The notes under the pieces are model-generated. The model had not been told where the DNA came from. It saw only the letters and a list, made by a program, of their open reading frames with translations, and searched no databases. Positions 54,144 to 62,788 of a stretch of 64,000 nucleotides of DNA are shown piece after piece. The first letter of the stretch is position 1, and the number at the start of each line of letters is the position of its first letter. The DNA is taken from positions 620,001 through 684,000 of the forward strand of contig NZ_JACRSS010000001.1 in NCBI RefSeq assembly GCF_014384805.1, given 5' to 3'. The position numbers were made by a program, and so were the translations under genes. The DNA comes from Guopingia tenuis. GTDB taxonomy: Bacteria; Bacillota; Clostridia; Christensenellales; Christensenellaceae.

Positions 54144-54637
54144 TTTCTGCCCAGCGCCTCTCTTTGTTTGCGCCGCATGACGGCTTCTTCGTCCTCCTGC
54201 ATATGGTCATATCCCATGAGGTGCAGCATGCCATGCACAGCCAGGAAGCATAATTCCTCCTCCAGCGTGTTTCCATATTCCGCGCCCTGCCGGGCGGCCT
54301 GCTCCACGGAGATATAGATATCCCCCAGGGCAATGCGCTTGCCCTCCACATCCATTTCCGGGCAATACCCCTCATCCAGCGCCTTTTTGAGCGGCTCGTC
54401 CAGCTCATTTTCCGGGAAGGACAGCACATCCGTCGAGCGGTCTACATCCCGATACTGCCGGTTCAGCTCATGGAGAAAATCGTCGTCCGCCAGGACAATA
54501 TACGCCTCATAAGCCTCAATTCCCTCCAGCCGGGCCGCATTTTCCGCCGCCGCCTGCACCGGGGCAAAGAGGGCCTCGTCCACTGCAATATCGTCCCGCG
54601 CCTTTTCCACAACACAAAATCCCAACTTCTCCTGCAT
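54140..54637 (-). CDS. ybeY: Endoribonuclease YbeY
   Basis: Single-strand RNase for 16S rRNA 3'-end maturation and ribosome quality control. The 165-aa protein has the zinc motif HGMLHLMGYDH and the upstream STDVLSFPENE stretch. It overlaps dgkA by 4 bp and follows pgpH by 17 bp. Confidence 0.96.
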   Translation of the reverse strand: MQEKLGFCVVEKARDDIAVDEALFAPVQAAAENAARLEGIEAYEAYIVLADDDFLHELNRQYRDVDRSTDVLSFPENELDEPLKKALDEGYCPEMDVEGKRIALGDIYISVEQAARQGAEYGNTLEEELCFLAVHGMLHLMGYDHMQEDEEAVMRRKQREALGRK

Positions 54638-54654
54638 ACCAGCAGTCCCTCCTT

Positions 54655-56802
54655 TTATTCCTCATCCTCGGGATAGATAATGCGCTCATGGTTGGCCCCC
54701 TCAAAAATATAGAGGAATGCCGCGGCAATCCGCTTCAGATCCCGCCGGTTCAGCGGGCAGTCGTCCAGCTGTCCGTCTTCAAATTTCGCCTTAATCAGCT
54801 TGTCGATCTGTTCGCGGACATTTTCCAGGCCCTTTGTCCCATTGGCCCGGATCGCCGCTTCCACCACGTCTGCCAGCATCACGATCCCTGCCTCCTTGGT
54901 CTGGGGCTTGGGGCCGGGATAGCGGAAATCCGCTTCCTCCGCTTCGCCGTTCTGCTTAGCCTTATAATAGAAATACCCCGCCAGGCTGTCGCCATGGTGC
55001 TGGGCGATGATGTCCCGCATCCGCTGGGGCAGCTTATATCGGTCCGCCAAGGCCACGCCGTTTTTCACATGGCTGATGATGATTCCCGCGCTCTCCTTGG
55101 GATCCAGCTCATCATGGGGGTTGCCGATATGCATTTGGTTTTCCTTGAACATCACGGGGCTCGCCAGCTTGCCGATATCGTGATAATACGACGCCACCCG
55201 TGCCAGAAGCGCATCGCCGCCCACGGCGTCCGCCGCCGCTTCCGCCAGGTTGGCCGTCATGATGCTGTGGTGATAGGTTCCCGGCGCCTCGATCATCAGC
55301 CGCTTTAAAAGCGGATTGCCCGGGCTGGAAAGCTCCAATAGCTTGGATGGCGTAGCCAGGGAAAATACGGATTCCAGAATGGGGAGCACGCCCACGGATA
55401 ACAGCCCGGAAACCAGGCCGCCCGCCATGCCAAAGCCCATGGCCATCAGGCATTTCTGAACGGAGGCCGCCTCCATGATGGCATAGCACAGATATACCAC
55501 AGCGCTCGCAAAGCCTGCCACGGTGCCTGCCAGGACATATTCGCCCCGGTGCTGCTTCTTGCGCAGGACGAGAATTCCCGCCGCCGTTCCCAGGATGCTG
55601 GAAAGCAGCATCCGCAGAACCTGCCCGTCAAAGACAAATTCCGAAACCGGCGCCATGATAAAGGAAATGATAATCGAGTTAAATACTCCAAATGCCAGGG
55701 CCGTGCGCCGCCGCAGGAACACTGCGCCCAGAATGGCCGGAAGGAACACCAGGTTAAAGCGGATATCGATCCGCTTGCAGATCAGCGCCAACACCACGCC
55801 CGCCGCCGTCAGCAGGCAGACGCTGGTTGCGGTTTTCGCCGAATCCAGGAGGCTGCGGTCCGCCACGCCTGCATAGAGGAAGGCCGCCCCAAACGTTAGC
55901 CCCATCAGCAGGATCCCCACAGTCCACCGGGGCAGCATGGAGGTCTGGTCGCTGGTTAAGCCCAGCTGTTTGATGAGGGCATATTGCTCTTCCGAGATGA
56001 TTTCCCCCTGCCGGACGATATTTTGTCCCTTTTTATATTCCACCGGGACGATATTTTCGGCCGCCGCCTGTTTGGCAGCCTCCGTCGCCTCGATATCATA
56101 CACCAGGTTTCCCTTGACGATATTCACCACCAGCGTCTCTGCCAGCTGCGCCTGCGCCGCCGTGAAAAGCCCGCCGCTGACGAGGCCCGAGCGGACGGTT
56201 TCCGCCAGCTCTTCCACATCGTCGTCCGTAATTCCCCGCTCCATCTGGGTCCGCACCCGCTCAATGAGCGCTTCCCGGAGGGAAATCATCTTGTCCTGAG
56301 ACAGGGCGGCGATGGTATAGATCTCTTCTTCGGTGATATACGACGGCGCCAGCTCCAAAAGTTTTGTCATGTTGACGCCGGTAAGAACTGTCTGCCAGTT
56401 CACCTTCTGTGCATTGATATCCGCATCGCCAGCCAGGGAGGCATACTGTATATAGGTGTTTTTCGCTGCCGTCCGGACGGCTTCCAGCTGAGAAAACGCC
56501 GTCTCCAGCCCGGTTTCCACCTCGCCCCAGATATCCTCATTGCGGGCATAAACCGGCTGCACCTTCTGCATGGCCTCCTGCTGCAGCCGCTGGGTCGCCG
56601 CCTCATCCACAATGTCGCGCGGTGCCGTCACAGTTTCTTCGCAGAGCTTTCCCGCGGCGAATTCATGCCGCTCCGGGACGGAATTCACCATCGCGGCCAG
56701 CGTGCAGAAAATAAACAGTGCAATATACAGCAGGATCGGCACTGTCCGTCCATTCCATTTTTTCTTTTCCGGCGTTGCGCGCCGTCTCTTGGTTTTTCCC
56801 AT
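54655..56802 (-). CDS. pgpH: PgpH-type 7TM-HD cyclic-di-AMP phosphodiesterase
   Basis: Membrane protein of 715 aa that probably degrades c-di-AMP. An N-terminal helix is followed by a large extracytoplasmic 7TMR-HDED domain (about 45-280), seven membrane helices (about 290-470) and a C-terminal HD domain with the metal ligands in TYHHSIMTANLAEAAA, SYYHDIGKL and IAQHHG. The lysine/arginine-rich start MGKTKRRRATPEKKKW is cytoplasmic. A terminator separates it from phoH upstream. Confidence 0.94.
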   Translation of the reverse strand: MGKTKRRRATPEKKKWNGRTVPILLYIALFIFCTLAAMVNSVPERHEFAAGKLCEETVTAPRDIVDEAATQRLQQEAMQKVQPVYARNEDIWGEVETGLETAFSQLEAVRTAAKNTYIQYASLAGDADINAQKVNWQTVLTGVNMTKLLELAPSYITEEEIYTIAALSQDKMISLREALIERVRTQMERGITDDDVEELAETVRSGLVSGGLFTAAQAQLAETLVVNIVKGNLVYDIEATEAAKQAAAENIVPVEYKKGQNIVRQGEIISEEQYALIKQLGLTSDQTSMLPRWTVGILLMGLTFGAAFLYAGVADRSLLDSAKTATSVCLLTAAGVVLALICKRIDIRFNLVFLPAILGAVFLRRRTALAFGVFNSIIISFIMAPVSEFVFDGQVLRMLLSSILGTAAGILVLRKKQHRGEYVLAGTVAGFASAVVYLCYAIMEAASVQKCLMAMGFGMAGGLVSGLLSVGVLPILESVFSLATPSKLLELSSPGNPLLKRLMIEAPGTYHHSIMTANLAEAAADAVGGDALLARVASYYHDIGKLASPVMFKENQMHIGNPHDELDPKESAGIIISHVKNGVALADRYKLPQRMRDIIAQHHGDSLAGYFYYKAKQNGEAEEADFRYPGPKPQTKEAGIVMLADVVEAAIRANGTKGLENVREQIDKLIKAKFEDGQLDDCPLNRRDLKRIAAAFLYIFEGANHERIIYPEDEE

Positions 56803-57021
56803 CTGGTTCTCCCCTGCGGCCTCCCGGCAGTTTCTCCGATATGCGCATTATACATCATTTCCCCATCGGAGGCCATGGCTATTTGCGGGTCTGTCTAAAA
56901 ATTCCCGAGCATAAGTTCCCGCTGCAAAACCGGAAACACTTTTGCTGTTTTTTCTATTTTCTCATAAATTCTCTCTTTTATCAACTTTTGCCGTTTTCTC
57001 TGCCTTCGATTCCGGGGAAAT

Positions 57022-57048
57022 AGAAAAGAGCGCCTTTCCCCGGCGCTC
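57022..57048 (-). terminator. Terminator between phoH and pgpH
   Basis: Stem GAGCGCC / GGCGCTC with a 7-nt loop, followed on the minus strand by TTTTCTATTT. It lies directly after the phoH stop. Confidence 0.82.
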
Positions 57049-57058
57049 CATGTCTTTG

Positions 57059-58060
57059 CTATTTTTTCCTGGGCCGCTGCTGTTTCCCCGGCGCCGGGCC
57101 CTTATCCGCCTCCGCCTTCTCAAATGCCTTCACGATATCCTTTACCAGCTTGTTTCGCACCACATCCCGGTTGTTCAGCCGCATGATCCCGATGCCTTCG
57201 ATGGAACTCAAAATGGACGCGCATTTTTCCAGGCCGGATTCCGTGACTTTGGGCAGGTCAATCTGGGTGACGTCTCCTGTAAGCACCATTTTCGAGCCTT
57301 CGCCCAGGCGTGTCAGCGCCATCTTCAATGTCGCCAGAGAGGCGTTCTGGCTCTCGTCAATGATGATTCTTGCCCGGCTCAGCGTCCGTCCGCGCATATA
57401 GGCCAGGGGCGCAATCTCGATCTCACCCCGCTCCCGCATTTTCTCCGCCTTTTCCGCTCCAAAGATCTCAAACAGCGCGTCATAAAGCGGCCGCAGATAT
57501 GGGTCCACCTTCTGCGCCAGATCTCCGGGCAGAAAGCCCAGCCGTTCTTCCCCCGCTTCAATGGCCGGGCGGCTCATAATGATCCGCTCCACCACGCCCT
57601 GCTTCAGCTCCTGGGCCGCCTGGGCCACGGCAAGATAGGTCTTTCCCGTTCCGGCGGGGCCAATGCAGATGGTCACGGCGTTGTCCCGCAGGGATTTTAT
57701 ATAGTTCTTCTGTCCCAGCGTCTTGCATTTGATGGGGATGCTGCGGTGGGTCAGGGTAATCACATCCCCCATGGCCTTAAAGATCTCCTCCAGGCCCCCT
57801 TCGGAGGCCTCATCGATCAGGCGGTGAACCACCTCTTCATCCACGGTGTCCCCCGTCTCATAGAGGCGGAGCATGGAGCGGAGGACATCCGCCGCCATTT
57901 CCACATTTTTATCGGACTCCCCCTTGATCTCCACCACCGAATTGTGCAGGCCGATAGTGACCATGAGCGCCCGTTCCACAATGGCAATGAGCGTGTCATA
58001 GGCCCCGAAAACCGCCTGCTGCTGGTCAATGGTAATATCTTCAAGCTGCTCTACTTTCAT
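57059..58060 (-). CDS. phoH: PhoH-family ATPase
   Basis: Cytoplasmic P-loop ATPase of 333 aa from MKVEQLEDITIDQQQ at 58060 (GAGGAAGG site upstream). It has the Walker A motif GPAGTGKT, Walker B IIDESQN and the sensor stretch SKMVLTGDVTQIDLP. The C-terminus is basic. Thought to act on RNA with YbeY, which lies downstream in the same gene order. Confidence 0.95.
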   Translation of the reverse strand: MKVEQLEDITIDQQQAVFGAYDTLIAIVERALMVTIGLHNSVVEIKGESDKNVEMAADVLRSMLRLYETGDTVDEEVVHRLIDEASEGGLEEIFKAMGDVITLTHRSIPIKCKTLGQKNYIKSLRDNAVTICIGPAGTGKTYLAVAQAAQELKQGVVERIIMSRPAIEAGEERLGFLPGDLAQKVDPYLRPLYDALFEIFGAEKAEKMRERGEIEIAPLAYMRGRTLSRARIIIDESQNASLATLKMALTRLGEGSKMVLTGDVTQIDLPKVTESGLEKCASILSSIEGIGIMRLNNRDVVRNKLVKDIVKAFEKAEADKGPAPGKQQRPRKK

Positions 58061-58739
58061 GGCAACCTTCCTCTCTTTCTTTCCCGGATCTGCTTTTTGC
58101 AGCCCGTGCCGGCTTTCATTATAATATACTCCCCCTCCCTTTTTCAAGAGGCGCCGAAGGGTTCCGGCGTTTTGCCAATGCTTCGGGGCGCAAAATCGGG
58201 AAGGAAGAAACCGCCCATTGCTGCTGTTCCAAAATTATGGAGCCAGGCAGTCCGCATACCCGCAGAATTTATAGCTCCGGTTCCCGGCGCCTCCCAAACG
58301 GCGCGCCCGCGAACAGGCAGAAGTCTGCCTGACCGTTGACGAATATTTTTTGCAATCCATATTTTCACCAAAGACCGGGCACATACGCCTCTTCCGGAGC
58401 CCATTCCTCAAAAAAGCGCACCCCGCGCCGCTTTCTCTTTGCCGAGAGACCCGCAAAAAATTTTTCTCCCAGCCGCCGTCCTTTTTCGGCAAAGACAGCC
58501 GGAGCCTGTCCTCCTTTTTCCGCAGAATGGGAAAACCGCCTTTTTCCATGGGTAGCGAATATCGGGGCACTCCATGCCCGTCCTTTCGCGCTTCTTTCTG
58601 TCTGTCCACTGCCGGCTTCGCTCAAAAGCGCAGCAGATAAGCCGCCCATCCCCGTCCTCGCATATGACAAATATATCTTGGCTTTTCTGTCCGTATGCCA
58701 GGTGTCGTTATTGCGGGAGAGACAAACGCCTCCGCTGTC
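58061..58739. other. Long intergenic region between yqfD and phoH
   Basis: About 680 bp where these two genes are usually adjacent. Overlapping frames of up to 124 codons exist on both strands, but none has family-like motifs or a good ribosome site. An 8-bp inverted repeat CAGGCAGA / TCTGCCTG is at 58314-58331 without a T-run. The phoH promoter must lie here. No gene is supported. Confidence 0.45.
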
Positions 58740-59939
58740 TTACTCCTGCGCCCCGGCTTCCGGCTCCGGCGCCTGCTGTATGGCGATTTCCCCTGTCTGC
58801 CCGATCTCTTCCAAAACAGTGAGCGTCGCGGTCACCGTCACGGCGCCGTCCTCCTCCAGCACATGGAAGCGGAATCCTTCCACCGGCAGATTTTCGGGGA
58901 TTTCCCGGAGGGCCAGGTTATAGGCGTTTTCCTTGGCCTCAATTATGGCCTTTTCCTTGTTTTCCTCAGAGGCCGTCTTTTCCGCCTCATAATATGTGAT
59001 TTCAATAATCTCGGCGTGGGCGGGCATATTTTCCCCCAAATTTTCCGCTACCCGCTCTTCCTTTATATATACGGAAAAGGGATTTTCCCCATCAATCTTG
59101 GTCAGACGTCCGCCCAGCCGCATCCATCGTTCTGTTGCAGTACGCCCGGTGGGCCGGAGCGTTTCATCCTCATAGGTTACCCGGCTTGTGGCCAGATAGT
59201 CTACCCGGGCGGTCACCATTCCCCGGGCCGTCACCAGGAAGGGGACCTCGTTCATATAAAAACTGCCGTGAATCAGAATGTCTCCCTCGCTCACCCTGTC
59301 TCCCACCTCCACCGCCGCCTGCCCTTCCAGCACGGTGATTTTCTCAATCACTCCCGCCTTTTTTGCATAGACCGTCGCCGGCTCGGTGGAGCGGATCTGG
59401 GGTGGGAGCGATCCTTCCGCCACCCGCACCACCAGCTCCACACCGTCAAAAGAGGCATGGGCATAGGATAGCTTTGGATATTTCATGCGCAGCGCCAGGG
59501 AGATCTTTTCCAGATCTATTGTGCTTTTGGGGGTAAATTCCCCGCCGCCGTTTTCCAGAATTGTCTGATAAACGTCGTATTCGTTGATGGTTTCCAGCCC
59601 CTCAATGCGGATGTTCCAGCAAAAGGAGGACAATATTCCCATGGCCAGAATGACGGCTGCACAGCCCGCCGCCAGCCACCATCGCTTCCGGATAAAGAGA
59701 AAGGCCCGGGTCATGCCGCCGGCCCGCAATACCTGCAGGGGGCACAGCCCCTCCGCCAGCTTTTTCAGGCGCAGATAGCCGGGCAGGCTTACGCGCATGC
59801 GCAGCACAGTATAGGAACGGCGCTCCACCTGCTCCATCCGGATGCCCGCAGCCGTCGCCCGGTTCAGCAGCCGTTCCATCCCCAGCCCCCGGGCCTCGAC
59901 AATCACATAGCCTGCCAGCAAATTCCAAAAGCCGTACAT
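58740..59939 (-). CDS. yqfD: Sporulation protein YqfD (SpoIVFA/FtsQ-like beta domain)
   Basis: Membrane-anchored sporulation protein of 399 aa from MYGFWNLLAGYVIVEARGLG at 59939 (GGAGGGG site 7 bp upstream). It has a cytoplasmic N-terminal domain (about 1-90), a membrane helix (about 92-113, WWLAAGCAAVILAMGILSSFCW) and a large outer domain (about 114-399). YqfC-YqfD are made in sporulation and needed for efficient spore formation in Bacillus. It follows yqfC by 29 bp. Confidence 0.9.
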   Translation of the reverse strand: MYGFWNLLAGYVIVEARGLGMERLLNRATAAGIRMEQVERRSYTVLRMRVSLPGYLRLKKLAEGLCPLQVLRAGGMTRAFLFIRKRWWLAAGCAAVILAMGILSSFCWNIRIEGLETINEYDVYQTILENGGGEFTPKSTIDLEKISLALRMKYPKLSYAHASFDGVELVVRVAEGSLPPQIRSTEPATVYAKKAGVIEKITVLEGQAAVEVGDRVSEGDILIHGSFYMNEVPFLVTARGMVTARVDYLATSRVTYEDETLRPTGRTATERWMRLGGRLTKIDGENPFSVYIKEERVAENLGENMPAHAEIIEITYYEAEKTASEENKEKAIIEAKENAYNLALREIPENLPVEGFRFHVLEEDGAVTVTATLTVLEEIGQTGEIAIQQAPEPEAGAQE

Positions 59940-59968
59940 GCCAACCCCTCCTGCCTTTTTTTCCGCCC

Positions 59969-60259
59969 TCAGGCGAAATCCTCGTAAATAATCTTGGAGA
60001 TCCGTCCGGTGACCGAAATGGAATCCGCCGTCAAAACCTCCAGGGAAAACCCCTCTCCTTCCAGACAGATGCCGCCGATTTTGGTCTGGACACGGATGCG
60101 TTCCTGGGTGTAGGAGAGGATATCCGTATAGCTCTCGATGACACACCCGGCGTTTTCAAATATATGCAGGTTCACCCCGTGCAGCACAACATCCGGTGGA
60201 AATTCAAAAAACTCCGCCGCCTGGATTCTTTTCTTTTTGCTCTTTGCGTCCTTTTTCAT
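59969..60259 (-). CDS. yqfC: YabP/YqfC-family sporulation protein
   Basis: Small protein (96 aa) of the YabP/YqfC group. The C-terminal core (VVLHGVNLHIFENAGCVIESYTDILSYTQERIRV, then LEVLTADSISVTGRISKIIYE) is the family pattern; the N-terminus is very basic (KKDAKSKKKR). Paired with yqfD, as in other spore formers. Confidence 0.92.
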   Translation of the reverse strand: MKKDAKSKKKRIQAAEFFEFPPDVVLHGVNLHIFENAGCVIESYTDILSYTQERIRVQTKIGGICLEGEGFSLEVLTADSISVTGRISKIIYEDFA

Positions 60260-60453
60260 GCTTTCACCATCCCGCCCCGCAAATCAATACTTATTCTTAT
60301 GCGTCCTGCGGGTGGGAAATGAATGGCGCTGCCGGCGGGTGAAACATCCGGATTTTCAAATGCGTCGCCATGGGGCGTTTCGGGTCCGCGTTCCCGCGAC
60401 CCTCTTTTCGCCTCGGCGAGGGGGCCGCCGGGCAGGAAGGAATGCAAAAAAAT

Positions 60454-60475
60454 AACGGTTCCCGAAGGAACCGTT
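60454..60475 (-). terminator. Terminator of rpsU
   Basis: Perfect 9-bp stem AACGGTTCC / GGAACCGTT with a CGAA-type tetraloop and A/T runs on both sides, 16 bp after the rpsU stop codon. Confidence 0.92.
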
Positions 60476-60490
60476 GTTTTCTCGTTTCGC

Positions 60491-60664
60491 TTAGTGCTTG
60501 CGCTTTCTGGCAGCCTCAGCCTTTTTCTTTCTCTTTACACTGGGCTTTTCATAATGCTCGCGTTTGCGAATCTCAGCCAAAACGCCGGCACGCGCGCATT
60601 TTCTCTTAAAACGGCGCAGAGCGCTTTCCAGAGTTTCGTTTTCACCAACACGGATTTCAGACAT
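60491..60664 (-). CDS. rpsU: 30S ribosomal protein S21
   Basis: Ribosomal protein of 57 aa: MSEIRVGENETLESALRRFK at the start, then RKCARAGVLAEIRKREHYEKP and a Lys/Arg-rich tail ending RKRKH. Length and sequence are standard for Firmicutes S21. The ATG at 60664 has a GGGAGGG site. S21 next to yqfC is a conserved order. Confidence 0.97.
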   Translation of the reverse strand: MSEIRVGENETLESALRRFKRKCARAGVLAEIRKREHYEKPSVKRKKKAEAARKRKH

Positions 60665-60796
60665 CTTTTTCCCTCCCTCCCATATTTAACTACGCAAAAT
60701 TACCACGCTGTTTAAAAAATCGGGAGTATTTTGCCAAGCGCCGGCGAAGCTCCGCTCCGCCAACGCCTATTATTATAAAGCATCCCCGGGGCAAAG

Positions 60797-62002
60797 TCAA
60801 TCATTTTTCTGGGGGTTCTCTCCCGCAGAGACAAAGTTTTTTGCAAACTTCCCGTTCTGGATCACTGCCGCGCAGCGGGTTATGGCTGCGATATCCTCCA
60901 ATGGGTTTTCGGCAAACAGGGCAAAATCCGCCCGCTTGCCCGGCGCAATGCTGCCCCGCTCCGCAAAGACGCCGCAGAGCTTCGCGCTGTTCACCGTCGC
61001 TGCCCGCAGCGCCTCTGCCGCCGTCAGGCCGCATTCACACATGGCAGCCAGCTCATGCCCGGTTCCGTCGTGGTCGTTATAGGGCGAACAGGCGTCTGTT
61101 CCGACGCAGAGCACAACCCCTCTTTCCCGGGCCGCCAGCAGGCTCCGGCGCTGCACCTCAAGATCCCGCTCCGCCTTGTCCGCCATCTCTTCCGTCACGC
61201 CCGGCTTGCCCCGGTTGTTCCGGAGAAAATAGCTGATCGCCAGAGTGGGGACATAATAAATCCCCTTTTCCGCCATGAGGTCCAACGTCTCCTCCTCCAG
61301 AAAATAGCCGTGTTCGATGGAGGTCACGCCGGCCATGGCGGCAAATCGGGCCGACTCCCCGCCCATGGCGTGGGCCGCCACGCCCCGCTCCAGGCGGTTT
61401 GCCTCTTCTACCACCGTCTGCATCTCCTCCAGGGAAAACTGGGGAGCATAACGGCTCGTGCGGGGCGTTTTGGAGCCGCCGGAGGCCATGAGCTTGATCC
61501 AGTCCGCGTCTTTTTTGCACTGTTCCCGCACTGCGCGGATGCAGGCGGCTTTTCCATCCACCTCCACGCCGTTCTGCCAGCTCTGGCCGCCGGTGGCCGA
61601 AAGGTTTTTTCCGCTGGCCGCCATCTCCGGGCCGGGCACCAGCCCTTCGCGCACCATATTCCGAAGCTCCAGATCGACATAGTCCGCCCCGCCCATATCC
61701 CGGATATAGGTGACGCCGGAATCCAGATATTTCCGCAGGTTTTTGACGGCAGACAGTGTAAACCGGGGCTGGCTGGCATAGATTACCGCGCCCGCCGGCG
61801 TACTGTCAAACTGGATGTGCGTATGGACATTGAACAATCCGGGCAGGACGACGCTTCCCCGCAGGTCCACAGCATCCTGCGGTGCCTGGCCGCGGCTCAG
61901 CCGCGTGATCCGGCCATCCTCCACCCATATTTCCGTTTCCGGGCGCAGGCATCCCTTTTCCACGTCGATGATCCGCCCGTTTGCAAAGCATTTCTCTTTC
62001 AT
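60797..62002 (-). CDS. Amidohydrolase-family metal-dependent hydrolase
   Basis: Cytosolic TIM-barrel hydrolase of 401 aa from MKEKCFANGRII at 62002, chosen over a GTG 9 bp upstream because AAGGGG lies 8 bp before this ATG. Metal-site motifs are FNVHTHIQFD (HxH), WIKLMASGG (bridging Lys), GVAAHAMGGE (His), SIEHGYF (His) and VGTDACSP (Asp). The C-terminal beta domain has GSIAPGKRADFALF. The pattern fits the imidazolonepropionase-like / Xaa-Pro or Xaa-Arg dipeptidase group; substrate unresolved. Confidence 0.88.
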   Translation of the reverse strand: MKEKCFANGRIIDVEKGCLRPETEIWVEDGRITRLSRGQAPQDAVDLRGSVVLPGLFNVHTHIQFDSTPAGAVIYASQPRFTLSAVKNLRKYLDSGVTYIRDMGGADYVDLELRNMVREGLVPGPEMAASGKNLSATGGQSWQNGVEVDGKAACIRAVREQCKKDADWIKLMASGGSKTPRTSRYAPQFSLEEMQTVVEEANRLERGVAAHAMGGESARFAAMAGVTSIEHGYFLEEETLDLMAEKGIYYVPTLAISYFLRNNRGKPGVTEEMADKAERDLEVQRRSLLAARERGVVLCVGTDACSPYNDHDGTGHELAAMCECGLTAAEALRAATVNSAKLCGVFAERGSIAPGKRADFALFAENPLEDIAAITRCAAVIQNGKFAKNFVSAGENPQKND

Positions 62003-62029
62003 TTCGTCCACCCCTTCCCTTTTGCGTCC

Positions 62030-62374
62030 TCAGCCGGGAGGCCAGCCCAGTTCCCGTCCGCCCAGCAGATGAAAATGCAGATGCGGCACGGTCTGCCCCG
62101 CCGCCAGCCCGGTATTGGTCACCAGACGGAACCCGTCCTTCGCAACGCCCAGCTCTTCGGCCAGCTTTTTGACCACAGCAAAAATATGTGCAGTCAGCGC
62201 GCCGTCCTCCTCTCCAAGCTCCAGAACCGAGCCCACATGCTTTTTGGGGATGATGAGCACATGCACAGGCGCTTTGGCGTCGATATCCAGAAAGGCCAGC
62301 ACCTGTTCATCCTCATATACCTTCTGGGAGGGAATTTCTCCCGCAATGATCTTGCAGAAAATACAATCCTGCAT
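62030..62374 (-). CDS. HIT-family protein (HinT-like)
   Basis: Nucleotide-binding hydrolase of 114 aa from MQDCIFCKIIAGEIPS at 62374. It has the two Cys of CIFCK, the HVLIIPKKHVG stretch and the histidine triad GQTVPHLHFHLLGG. Acts on purine nucleoside phosphoramidates in homologues. 27 bp upstream of the amidohydrolase gene. Confidence 0.95.
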   Translation of the reverse strand: MQDCIFCKIIAGEIPSQKVYEDEQVLAFLDIDAKAPVHVLIIPKKHVGSVLELGEEDGALTAHIFAVVKKLAEELGVAKDGFRLVTNTGLAAGQTVPHLHFHLLGGRELGWPPG

Positions 62375-62788
62375 TTCTATATCCTCCTTTCCTGTTATGG
62401 AAATCATCCATTCTATAGCTCCTTGCGCTGCTGCGCAAACATACTCCGCAGATTCTTCCCGGCTCTTATGCTTGGGTACAATGCCCCCTTTGGTTTAACC
62501 TGCGTTGTTGATGATAAAAAGCATTCGCCTTTTTATTCGTATTCTTTTCACGAAGCTCACTTGGCTCACACAAAAACATTCCCTTTTACTTCCTGCTGCG
62601 GCGCGCAGGAATAGCCGCCGCGGGAAAAGCATCGTTTGAAATGCCCTTCGCAAGGAAGGATTCCCTGCCCTGTCCGCGCACTCCCTGCCGCATTCAGATT
62701 TTCTGCGTTTCTCATCTTCCCGGCCACGAGTCCCGCAGTGCTTTAGGTCCCTGAATATGGTAGGCAAACCCCGATGAAAAGCCGTAAA
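62375..62788. other. Intergenic region between mtaB and the HIT gene
   Basis: About 410 bp. A 90-codon minus-strand frame (62495-62767) is Arg-rich and low in motif content, so I do not call it. No RNA gene or repeat was recognised. Confidence 0.45.

Noticed and set aside
58314..58331. Inverted repeat CAGGCAGA / TCTGCCTG as a terminator
   Set aside because: No T-run on either strand and not adjacent to a stop codon.
58235..58670. Overlapping minus frames of 101-124 codons between yqfD and phoH
   Set aside because: No ribosome site, no motif, and competing frames of similar length on the other strand; treated as non-coding.
62495..62767. 90-codon minus frame between mtaB and the HIT gene
   Set aside because: Arg/Cys-rich random-looking composition without a good start site.
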